This document shows positions 1 to 5,499 of a DNA stretch of 5,499 nt, one piece after another. How positions within the stretch are numbered: the stretch's first letter is position 1; each line of letters opens with the position of its first letter. The position numbers and the translations under genes are program-made. Origin of the DNA: Candidatus Minthomonas equi (GTDB lineage: Bacteria; Bacteroidota; Bacteroidia; Bacteroidales; UBA932). Location: contig JAGHUZ010000035.1 in assembly GCA_018064575.1 (NCBI GenBank), forward strand, positions 1 to 5,499, read 5' to 3'. A model generated the notes under the pieces. The model worked only from the letters and a program-made list of their open reading frames with translations, made no database searches and was not told the origin of the DNA.

Positions 1-98
1 CAGGAATGTTCCTGACCACTGAATGTGTCCTCGCTGACAAGAAGGAAGAGACTCCCGCAGTTCCCGCGATGAATCCCGGAATGGGCGGAATGATGTAA
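1..98 (+). CDS. groEL: GroEL chaperonin, C-terminal end (partial)
   Basis: This is the 3' end of the gene for the 60-kDa chaperonin, the ATP-driven double-ring folding machine of the cytosol that works with GroES. Only 31 complete codons and the TAA stop (96-98) are inside the window; the first two bases belong to a codon cut by the window edge. The visible peptide starts GMFLTTECVLADKKEE, which matches the end of the equatorial domain in Bacteroidota GroEL. It finishes with MNPGMGGMM, the flexible Gly/Met-rich tail that lines the floor of the folding chamber. The rest of the protein, the start and any groES partner lie to the left. A strong terminator follows 20 bases after the stop, so the gene is the last of its transcript. 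Identification rests on this tail alone, but the motif is very characteristic. Confidence 0.95.
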   Translation, partial: GMFLTTECVLADKKEETPAVPAMNPGMGGMM

Positions 99-117
99 GC
101 CAACATCCATAGATACT

Positions 118-157
118 AAATAAGGAGGCGGCCTCGAAAGACCGCCTCCTTATTTTT
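118..157. terminator. Bidirectional rho-independent terminator between groEL and secDF
   Basis: Bases 118-131 pair with 142-155 in an uninterrupted 14-bp stem. Its core is GGAGGCGG (124-131) against CCGCCTCC (142-149), flanked by A/T pairs. Inside, C135-G140 can close a GAAA tetraloop. On the + strand the stem runs into TTATTTTT (150-157), a good U-tract for ending groEL. On the - strand the same hairpin, 21 bases past the secDF stop, runs into TTATTTAG. That U-tract is weaker, so termination of secDF here is likely but less certain. Confidence 0.9.
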
Positions 158-175
158 CATATACTCGAACTGCCG

Positions 176-3100
176 TTACTTTTTCAAGGCAGCTTTCTTC
201 TTTTCTTTCTTCAACGTAATGTCATACATAACGGGTGCACTGATAAACAGTGACGAATATGTACCGATAATTACACCAAGACAGAGAGCTACGGCCATAC
301 CTCTTATGACTGCACCGCCGAAGATGGCAATGGCAAGCATAACGACGATGGTGGTACCTGAAGTATTCACCGTACGGGCGAGGGTGCTGTTCAAAGCATC
401 ATTTATGGTCTGCTTGAATTCACGCTTGGGATAGAGCGCCTTGTATTCACGCATACGGTCGAAAATTACCACGGTATCGTTAATGGAATAACCGATGATG
501 GTCAGAACCGCAGCGATAAACGTCTGATCCACGTCAAGTGTGAAGGGAAGGATTCCGGAGAAAATGGAGAAGAATCCGATTACGATTATGGCATCGTGAG
601 CCAGAGCGGCTACACCACCGGCACCCCAGGCAGCACCTTTAAATCTTATGGCTATATAGCCGAAGATTACGATGAGGGCGAGAATAACTGCGATGACTGC
701 ATCTCTCTTGATATCATTGGCAATGGTAGGACCCACCTTATCGGAACTGATGATACCGTTGGGATTATCAATGGTAGATGTAAACTGAGCGAAATCGAGA
801 GGAGTCGCGAAGAATCCCTTCAATGCATTGTAAAGTTTTCCATCGACTTCGGCATCCACTTCAGATGAATTGTCCTGAATCTTATAAGTGGTGGTAATTT
901 TCATCTGGCTGTCACCTCCGAACTGCTTAACCTCCGCAGAACCTTCGAATTCTGCCAATACCGCAGCCCTGACATCTTCAGCGGTAACGTTGGTATCGAA
1001 TCTGACCACATATGTACGACCACCGGTAAAATCGACACCATAGGTGAAGCCCTTGGTGGACATCGAAACAATGGAAGCGAGAATCAGAATACCTGAAACG
1101 ATATAGGCCACTTTTCTGGACTGGATAAAATCGATATGGGTGTTCTGCATCCAGTTCTTGGTAGCGTTCGTAAAGAACTTGATGGGTTTGTTCTTCTCAA
1201 GCCTGGCCTCGAAGATGAGACGGGTGATGAAAATAGAGGTCAGAAGTGACGTAACTATACCGACTACAAGTGTGGTGGCGAATCCCTGAACAGGACCGGA
1301 GCCGAAGAAGAAGAGGATAAGACCGGTAAGTATAGTGGTCACGTTACCGTCGATAATGGCGGAGTAAGCATTCTTGTAACCGTCCTCGATGGCGAGACGA
1401 AGAGACTTGCCTGCACGGAGTTCCTCCTTGATGCGCTCATAGATGATGACATTGGAGTCAACCGCCATACCGAGAGTCAGCACCAGACCTGCGATACCGG
1501 GGAGGGTGAGAACTGCACCGAAGGACACAAGAGCACCCATCAGGAAGAGAACGTTGCACAAAAGTGCGATATCGGCAGCGACACCTGCACCCTGATAGAA
1601 CAGGAGCATATAGAGAAGGACAAGACAGAACGCGATGATAAAGGAAATCATACCGGCATTGATGGATTCACTACCGAGTGAAGGGCCTACCACCTGTTCC
1701 TGAACGATGCTTGCAGGGGCGGGAAGCTTTCCTGACTTGAGCACGTTGGCAAGGTCTTCCGCCTCTTCGATAGTGAAGTTACCTGTAATCTGGGAACGTC
1801 CGCCTGATATTTCACTGTTAACCCTCGGGTAAGAATATACCAGTCCGTCAAGAACGATGGCTATGCACTTGCCGATATTGTCCGATGTAAGACGGGCCCA
1901 TACGCGGGCGCCTTCAGCGTCCATTGCCATATCCACTTCAGGAGAACCGCCTGTATTCGCATAGGACATTCTGGCATCTGTAATCACTCCGCCGTCAAGG
2001 GGCGCCATACCGTCATTGGTGGACACCTTGATGGCAATAAGTTCGAAATAGGAACCGTCCTTAATCTGCTCCGAAGGTTTTACACCCCACATAAGTCTGA
2101 GCCCCGCGGGAAGAAGAGCCTGTACCTGAGGAAGAGCCAGATAACTGTTAACCTTGGCGGTATCTTTATAATGAGCCATACCTACACAGGGTCCGGGCAT
2201 AGCCTGACCGTTATACATACTTGGCTGGAGCACATAGAACAAAGGGTTGTTCTTCGAGAATGCTTCCTCCTGTGCGGAAATGTCTTCTGTCTGTCCGGCG
2301 TCAGATACGAGAGCCGCCGTGCTGTCGGCTGATTCCGATGCCGGAGCGGCTGTCTCTTCAGCAGGCTGCCCGGCAGGAGCGGCATTCGCAGCGAGATAAT
2401 CCCTGATGACGGCATTCGCGCTGGTCAAAGCAGGCAATACTTCCTGATTCTCGTATGTCGTCCAGAATTCGAGGGAGGCAGTACCCTGAAGAAGTTTTCT
2501 TACACGTTCGGGTTCCTTTACACCGGGAAGTTCGACGAGGATACGGCCGGTATTGCCAATACGCTGGATGTTCGGAGACGCTACACCGAAACGGTCGATA
2601 CGGTTACGGAGCACATTGAAGGAATTGGCCACTGCACTCTCTGCTTCATCACGGATGACTTTGATAACTTCTGAATTCGTGCTCTCCGGTTTGATTTTCT
2701 CACGCATTGAATATGTTCCGAATATCTGCGAAAGTTTCTGATTGGGAGCGACTTCGTTCCAAGCCTCTTCGAAAAGTGTGATGTAATCGGAGCGTGAAGC
2801 CGTCTCTCTGGAGGTGGCCAGATTCAATGCCTGTGCAAATTCGGGAGAAGGATTATGGTCGGCCAAAGCTTCCACCAGCGCTCTCAATTCCACTTGAAGC
2901 ATTACGTTCATACCGCCCTTCAAGTCCAGACCGAGGTTTATTTCCTTTTCCTTTACATTCTTATAGGTCAGTCCGAAATAAACTTTTTCCGTGGAGATGG
3001 AATCCAGGTAATACCTGTTCGCCTCTTTGGCGACGGAATCCAGATAAAATGCCTTGTCCAAATCGGAAACGTTCGAGAATGAAGGAGACAACTTCGCTGC

Positions 3101-3232
3101 TTCTACCGCCGCCTCTGCATACCTGGCAGCTTTCTTCTCCTGATTACCTGACACAAATGTGAACGACAATGCGTACACACAAGCCAGTGCGATTAAAAAT
3201 GCCGTAACTTTTATGGCTCCTTTGCTTTGCAT
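176..3232 (-). CDS. secDF: Fused protein translocase subunit SecDF
   Basis: SecDF is an inner-membrane accessory of SecYEG that uses the proton motive force to pull exported proteins out on the periplasmic side. This 1,018-residue protein joins SecD and SecF, as is usual in Bacteroidota. The SecD part has TM1 (about 7-28), LGLDLKGG (100-107), the P1 domain with RNRIDRFGV (209-217) and ELPG (234-237), and TM2-6 (about 524-675) with AVDSNVIIYER (590-600). The SecF part has TM7 (705-726), GVDFTGG (732-738), the P4 domain, and TM8-12 (about 844-1002) with SINDTVVIFDR (916-926) and LARTVNTS (951-958). Asp592, Asp919 and Arg953 probably correspond to the proton-path residues Asp340, Asp637 and Arg671 of Thermus SecDF; the 34-residue spacing of the last pair is the same. 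Residues about 281-325 are a low-complexity Ala/Glu/Ser stretch within P1. The tail is Lys-rich (KKEKKKAALKK). An in-frame TAA three codons upstream (3242-3244) makes the ATG at 3232 the earliest possible start. Confidence 0.98.
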   Translation of the reverse strand: MQSKGAIKVTAFLIALACVYALSFTFVSGNQEKKAARYAEAAVEAAKLSPSFSNVSDLDKAFYLDSVAKEANRYYLDSISTEKVYFGLTYKNVKEKEINLGLDLKGGMNVMLQVELRALVEALADHNPSPEFAQALNLATSRETASRSDYITLFEEAWNEVAPNQKLSQIFGTYSMREKIKPESTNSEVIKVIRDEAESAVANSFNVLRNRIDRFGVASPNIQRIGNTGRILVELPGVKEPERVRKLLQGTASLEFWTTYENQEVLPALTSANAVIRDYLAANAAPAGQPAEETAAPASESADSTAALVSDAGQTEDISAQEEAFSKNNPLFYVLQPSMYNGQAMPGPCVGMAHYKDTAKVNSYLALPQVQALLPAGLRLMWGVKPSEQIKDGSYFELIAIKVSTNDGMAPLDGGVITDARMSYANTGGSPEVDMAMDAEGARVWARLTSDNIGKCIAIVLDGLVYSYPRVNSEISGGRSQITGNFTIEEAEDLANVLKSGKLPAPASIVQEQVVGPSLGSESINAGMISFIIAFCLVLLYMLLFYQGAGVAADIALLCNVLFLMGALVSFGAVLTLPGIAGLVLTLGMAVDSNVIIYERIKEELRAGKSLRLAIEDGYKNAYSAIIDGNVTTILTGLILFFFGSGPVQGFATTLVVGIVTSLLTSIFITRLIFEARLEKNKPIKFFTNATKNWMQNTHIDFIQSRKVAYIVSGILILASIVSMSTKGFTYGVDFTGGRTYVVRFDTNVTAEDVRAAVLAEFEGSAEVKQFGGDSQMKITTTYKIQDNSSEVDAEVDGKLYNALKGFFATPLDFAQFTSTIDNPNGIISSDKVGPTIANDIKRDAVIAVILALIVIFGYIAIRFKGAAWGAGGVAALAHDAIIVIGFFSIFSGILPFTLDVDQTFIAAVLTIIGYSINDTVVIFDRMREYKALYPKREFKQTINDALNSTLARTVNTSGTTIVVMLAIAIFGGAVIRGMAVALCLGVIIGTYSSLFISAPVMYDITLKKEKKKAALKK

Positions 3233-3281
3233 ATCGATGATTTAATAGTTAGTTATTTCAATACTCCTAAAATAAGGGGTA

Positions 3282-3289
3282 CAAAAGTA
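3282..3289 (-). promoter_or_regulatory. Bacteroidales-type -7 box of the secDF promoter
   Basis: On the - strand this reads TACTTTTG, a perfect match to the Bacteroides -7 consensus TAnnTTTG. It lies 49 bases upstream of the secDF ATG, which predicts a leader of roughly 40-45 bases. The expected -33 position (about 3309-3312, CTTC on this strand) matches TTTG poorly, so the call rests on the -7 box and its position. The box lies inside GTAC-AAAA-GTAC (3279-3290). I see no strong Shine-Dalgarno before the ATG, and the leader just upstream is A/T-rich, as is common in this phylum. Confidence 0.7.
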
Positions 3290-3321
3290 CGATTTTTTTC
3301 CAATATATGAAGTATTTATAG

Positions 3322-3329
3322 TATTTTTG
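3322..3329 (+). promoter_or_regulatory. Bacteroidales-type -7 box for the PD40/SPOR gene
   Basis: TATTTTTG fits TAnnTTTG exactly and lies 20 bases before the ATG at 3350. Transcription would start near 3335, leaving a very short leader of about 15 bases with no Shine-Dalgarno sequence. The -33 region (about 3296-3301, TTTTCC) is only a partial match to TTTG. The A/T-rich surroundings make chance matches easier, so confidence is moderate. Confidence 0.6.
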
Positions 3330-3349
3330 TTCGGTTAACGTTTGACAAA

Positions 3350-5182
3350 ATGAAGATTAGGATATATTTTACATTCGTTTTAGCCTGTACGCTGGCGTTT
3401 CCCGCATCCGTTCGAGGACAGGGAGACACCTTCAACAGGGCGAATCAATTGCACAGGGAATACAGATTCGAGGAAGCTGCCGAATTATACCGTAAGGCGG
3501 CAGAATTGACGACGGACTCCACCGAACTGTTCAAAATACAGCAGGCATCTATGCTGAATGACAACGGCATCAATTTCCTCCTCTATGCATCCAAACCACA
3601 TACAAATGCCAAGAAGAATGTTCCCGTGACGGAATTTCCCCTTTGGATTCCCGCACTTTCAGGAGAATGGGTTTCCATTCCCAACGTACTCGTATCGCAG
3701 AAATCGGATGTTCAGAATTGTACCTTTTTCGGGAAAGGAGACGTGATGGTATATTCCGCCCAGGGAGCAGGCGGAGACTTTGATATATTTTCAATAACAA
3801 GGGAGGAAGGCACACAATGGTCTGCACCCGAGCCCATCGAGGGCATCAACACTTCCGGAGACGAAATCCATCCTTTCGTCAGTGCAGACGGCAGTACGAT
3901 GTGGTTTGCATCCAATGGTCATCCCGGCATCGGTGGATATGACGTATTCGTATCCCGATGGGACGAGGACACCAAGGCCTGGGGCACTCCGGAAAATCTC
4001 GGCTTCCCCTACTCCTCCACCGCTGATGACATTTTCTACTGTGATACACCTGGCGGCAATTGGACCGTTCTGGTCTCCACCCGGAATGCAGGAAACGGCA
4101 CCACAGACATCTACGTAATGGAGTTTGACAGCAATCCCATAAAGACCTCCATCTCCGACTTGTCAGAAATTCAGAAAATCGCCCGTCTCGAACCTGCGGA
4201 TTCACCATCCCCCGTCAAAGAAACGAAAACAAGTGCCAAAGTTCAGGAGGACAGCCAGACAGCCGGATACATCGCCGCCGTTACCGGAATGCGAGACATA
4301 CAGAAATCGTATCAGGATATGCTTTCCTCTTTGAATGCGCGACGTGCAGACTATGAACGTGCATCGTCACAAGAACAGTCCCGCACCATTTCCAAAGAAA
4401 TCACAAGCCTCGAAATACAGTCATCCCAGACCAAAGAGAAACTTGACGCTGCCACTGAGGCAGTGAAAAAGGCGGAGATGGAACTGCTGAAAAAGGGTAT
4501 CATTCCCCCTGAGGTGAATGTTCAGAAGGAGCATCCGGCAGAACAGCATCAGCCCTCCCCTTCTTTCCATTTCTCAAGGAACGAGCCAGCGTCAGCCCCT
4601 GAAATGACCACCAGAATTCCGGAACCGGTCTTCAACTACACTTTCAGAATTCAGGAGGAAACCGAATTCGCCCCCGAAGAGGTGATTTCCGAAGGTATTA
4701 TCTACCAGATTCGGATGGCAGTTCTTTCATCGTATCCTACAGCCGCGCGCTTCAAGGGTATCACCCCTGTTTTCGTAAGGAAATCCGGCAGCCAGTTCAT
4801 CTGCTCCGCAGGTGCCTTCAGAAGCTACGAAGAAGCGACCAAAGCGGTTTCCAAAGTCAAAGCGAAAGGTTTTTCACAGGCTTTTCTCACTGCATATAAA
4901 GATGGCAAGGGAATAAAGGTTCAGACAGCACGTCTGGAACAGAAAGCAGATGCAGGTCAGTCATACAATGTCACCCTCAACGGTTACCCCGACGGGCTTC
5001 CTTCCGCAGCCAAGACCATCATCAGTTCCACCTGCACCAAGGATTTGGCTAAATCCATAGAGGAAGACCAAATCATTTACATAGTCGGTCCTTTCAGTTC
5101 CAGAAGTGAAGCGGAAACTCTTGTCACAGCACTGGAAGCAGCAGGAATCGAAGGGGTGTCGATGGAAACCGTTTCCAAATAA
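3350..5182 (+). CDS. Exported TPR/PD40-repeat protein with tandem C-terminal SPOR domains
   Basis: A 610-residue envelope protein of unknown exact function. Residues 1-23 look like a Sec signal peptide (K2, R4, a hydrophobic core, cleavage probably after VRG23). C13 makes a lipoprotein signal conceivable, but it comes very early and has a poor lipobox. Residues about 28-58 form a TPR-like helix pair (REYRFEEAAELYRKAAEL). PD40 (WD40-like) strands follow at about 129-160, 173-216 and 225-260, with the hallmark SADGSTMWFASNG and GGYDVFVSRWDE. Residues about 305-382 are predicted coiled coil, and 383-440 is a Pro/Glu-rich linker. Two SPOR-type domains end the protein (about 449-530 and 536-608); SPOR folds generally bind denuded peptidoglycan glycans. 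Related Bacteroidota proteins, including PorE-like ones, often end in OmpA, and none is present here. A periplasmic or outer-membrane-associated, wall-binding role is inferred. The gene is divergent from secDF and sits 68 bases before tRNA-Ser with no terminator between. The start is the first ATG after the predicted promoter. Confidence 0.88.
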   Translation: MKIRIYFTFVLACTLAFPASVRGQGDTFNRANQLHREYRFEEAAELYRKAAELTTDSTELFKIQQASMLNDNGINFLLYASKPHTNAKKNVPVTEFPLWIPALSGEWVSIPNVLVSQKSDVQNCTFFGKGDVMVYSAQGAGGDFDIFSITREEGTQWSAPEPIEGINTSGDEIHPFVSADGSTMWFASNGHPGIGGYDVFVSRWDEDTKAWGTPENLGFPYSSTADDIFYCDTPGGNWTVLVSTRNAGNGTTDIYVMEFDSNPIKTSISDLSEIQKIARLEPADSPSPVKETKTSAKVQEDSQTAGYIAAVTGMRDIQKSYQDMLSSLNARRADYERASSQEQSRTISKEITSLEIQSSQTKEKLDAATEAVKKAEMELLKKGIIPPEVNVQKEHPAEQHQPSPSFHFSRNEPASAPEMTTRIPEPVFNYTFRIQEETEFAPEEVISEGIIYQIRMAVLSSYPTAARFKGITPVFVRKSGSQFICSAGAFRSYEEATKAVSKVKAKGFSQAFLTAYKDGKGIKVQTARLEQKADAGQSYNVTLNGYPDGLPSAAKTIISSTCTKDLAKSIEEDQIIYIVGPFSSRSEAETLVTALEAAGIEGVSMETVSK

Positions 5183-5194
5183 TTCGACAAAGTA

Positions 5195-5225
5195 TTTGGA
5201 TATTAACTATTCTTTTCTACCTTTG
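5195..5225 (+). promoter_or_regulatory. Promoter of tRNA-Ser (TTTG-N19-TAnnTTTG)
   Basis: TTTG (5195-5198), a 19-base spacer and TACCTTTG (5218-5225) match both the -33 and -7 elements of the Bacteroides housekeeping promoter at the expected spacing. This is the best promoter in the window. Transcription should begin near 5231, giving a 5' leader of about 20 bases that would be removed by RNase P. The -33 box starts only 13 bases after the stop of the preceding gene. Confidence 0.85.
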
Positions 5226-5250
5226 CAATCCGTTTTCGACACATATCTAC

Positions 5251-5337
5251 GGTGAGGTGGGTGAGTGGCTGAAACCAGCAGTTTGCTAAACTGCCGTAGG
5301 GGTAACCCTACCGCAAGTTCGAATCTTGTCCTCACCG
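5251..5337 (+). tRNA. tRNA-Ser (anticodon GCU)
   Basis: An 87-base class II tRNA reading the serine codons AGC and AGU. The acceptor stem is GGTGAGG (5251-5257) with CCTCACC (5330-5336) and discriminator G5337. The D stem is GGT/ACC (5260-5262/5274-5276). The anticodon stem is GCAGT/ACTGC (5278-5282/5290-5294) around TTGCTAA, with GCT at 5285-5287. The long variable arm typical of serine tRNAs is GTAGGG-GTAA-CCCTAC (5296-5311). The T arm is GCAAG-TTCGAAT-CTTGT, closed by one G-U pair. The 3' CCA is not encoded (CAT follows the discriminator), so it must be added by the CCA-adding enzyme. All stems are otherwise fully paired, which indicates a functional gene. Confidence 0.98.
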
Positions 5338-5342
5338 CATCG

Positions 5343-5378
5343 AAGCGCTAGCAACCCAGTTGCCGGTGCTTTTTTGTT
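5343..5378 (+). terminator. Rho-independent terminator after tRNA-Ser
   Basis: Bases 5343-5355 pair with 5359-5371: AAGC with GCTT at the base, then G-U, C-G and T-G pairs, one A-C mismatch, and GCAAC with GTTGC at the top around a three-base loop. The stem passes straight into TTTTTTGTT (5370-5378). It starts six bases after the tRNA and would also end any transcript coming from the upstream PD40/SPOR gene. Confidence 0.85.
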
Positions 5379-5438
5379 GCCGTAACCCACCCCATTTTGC
5401 CAGCTAAAAACAAATCTTATAAACTTATAGTCAGCAAC

Positions 5439-5454
5439 TTATGACAGCTCATAA
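5439..5454. repeat. Small perfect inverted repeat TTATGA-N4-TCATAA
   Basis: Six-base arms (5439-5444 and 5449-5454) flank a CAGC loop in the A/T-rich gap right of the tRNA. It directly adjoins the stronger hairpin at 5461-5495. It could be an added terminator element for - strand transcription or chance. The rest of 5379-5438 shows no gene or promoter I can support. Confidence 0.4.
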
Positions 5455-5495
5455 AAACAATGCAACCCGCAATGCATCACACATTGCGGGCTGCA
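5451..5495 (-). terminator. Probable terminator of a - strand gene beyond the right edge
   Basis: CCCGCAATG (5466-5474) pairs perfectly with CATTGCGGG (5482-5490) around a seven-base loop. After one A-C mismatch, TGCA (5461-5464) pairs with TGCA (5492-5495). Read on the - strand, the stem is followed by TTGTTTTTAT (5460-5451), a good U-tract. On the + strand no T run follows. The orientation therefore implies a leftward gene ending at or just past 5499. The last three bases (TTA) could be its TAA stop, but this cannot be tested inside the window. Confidence 0.75.
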
Positions 5496-5499
5496 GTTA

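Noticed and set aside
596..868. 90-codon + strand open frame
   Set aside because: It lies wholly inside secDF on the opposite strand, over the conserved SecF region. Its translation resembles no family I know and no promoter or start signal supports it.
2794..3162. 122-codon + strand open frame, with another at 2855-3082
   Set aside because: Antisense to the SecD N-terminal region. The peptide is rich in Arg, Pro and Ser as expected of a reverse-frame artefact, and the secDF frame is clearly the real one.
3279..3290. GTAC-AAAA-GTAC as a dedicated repressor operator
   Set aside because: It coincides with the -7 box itself, and TACTTTTGTAC-like sequence is common at Bacteroidales promoters, so core promoter sequence explains it without a regulator.
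3380..3388. Lipoprotein signal (Cys13 of the 3350 gene)
   Set aside because: The Cys comes after only 12 residues, preceded by V-L-A, leaving too short a hydrophobic stretch. A standard signal peptide cut near residue 23 fits better. Not fully excluded.
3879..4208. 109-codon - strand open frame
   Set aside because: Antisense to the PD40 repeats. The Arg/Trp/Cys-rich translation is typical of a shadow frame, and the + strand frame has clear domains.
5318..5340. Integration (att) site at the 3' end of tRNA-Ser
   Set aside because: tRNA-Ser genes are frequent targets of integrases, but no repeat of the tRNA 3' end and no integrase gene is visible in the window.

Overview
The window looks like part of a Bacteroidota chromosome, most likely order Bacteroidales. 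Three things point there. SecD and SecF are fused into one protein of about 1,000 residues with a Bacteroidales-style N-terminal extension. One gene encodes a TPR/PD40/SPOR envelope protein of a type typical of this phylum. All three promoters I can identify carry the Bacteroides -7 element TAnnTTTG, and no clear Shine-Dalgarno sequence precedes either complete gene. I cannot resolve family or genus. This is core housekeeping sequence; I see no mobile element, CRISPR array, phage gene or defence gene.

Layout: (1) 1-98, the last 31 codons of groEL on the + strand. (2) 118-157, a strong hairpin terminator shared by the convergent groEL and secDF genes. (3) 176-3232, the complete secDF gene on the - strand. 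(4) 3233-3349, a 117-bp divergent intergenic region with a good -7 box for each direction. (5) 3350-5182, a + strand gene for an exported protein with a TPR-like N-terminus, PD40 repeats, a coiled coil and two C-terminal SPOR-type domains. (6) 5195-5225, a textbook Bacteroidales promoter serving tRNA-Ser(GCU) at 5251-5337, followed by its terminator at 5343-5378. (7) 5379-5499, non-coding sequence ending in a hairpin that reads as a terminator for a - strand gene beyond the right edge.

Functional links: GroEL (cytosolic folding) and SecDF (export driven by the proton motive force) both serve protein biogenesis, but they converge and are not one operon. The PD40/SPOR protein is itself a predicted Sec substrate, divergently transcribed from secDF. 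Its role is probably structural or peptidoglycan-associated in the envelope, and its exact function is unknown. No terminator is visible between it and the tRNA, so its transcripts may run through the tRNA gene.

I did not find a convincing undescribed system. The most unusual points are the tandem SPOR domains without an OmpA domain, the closely packed divergent promoters, and the mRNA-to-tRNA read-through arrangement.
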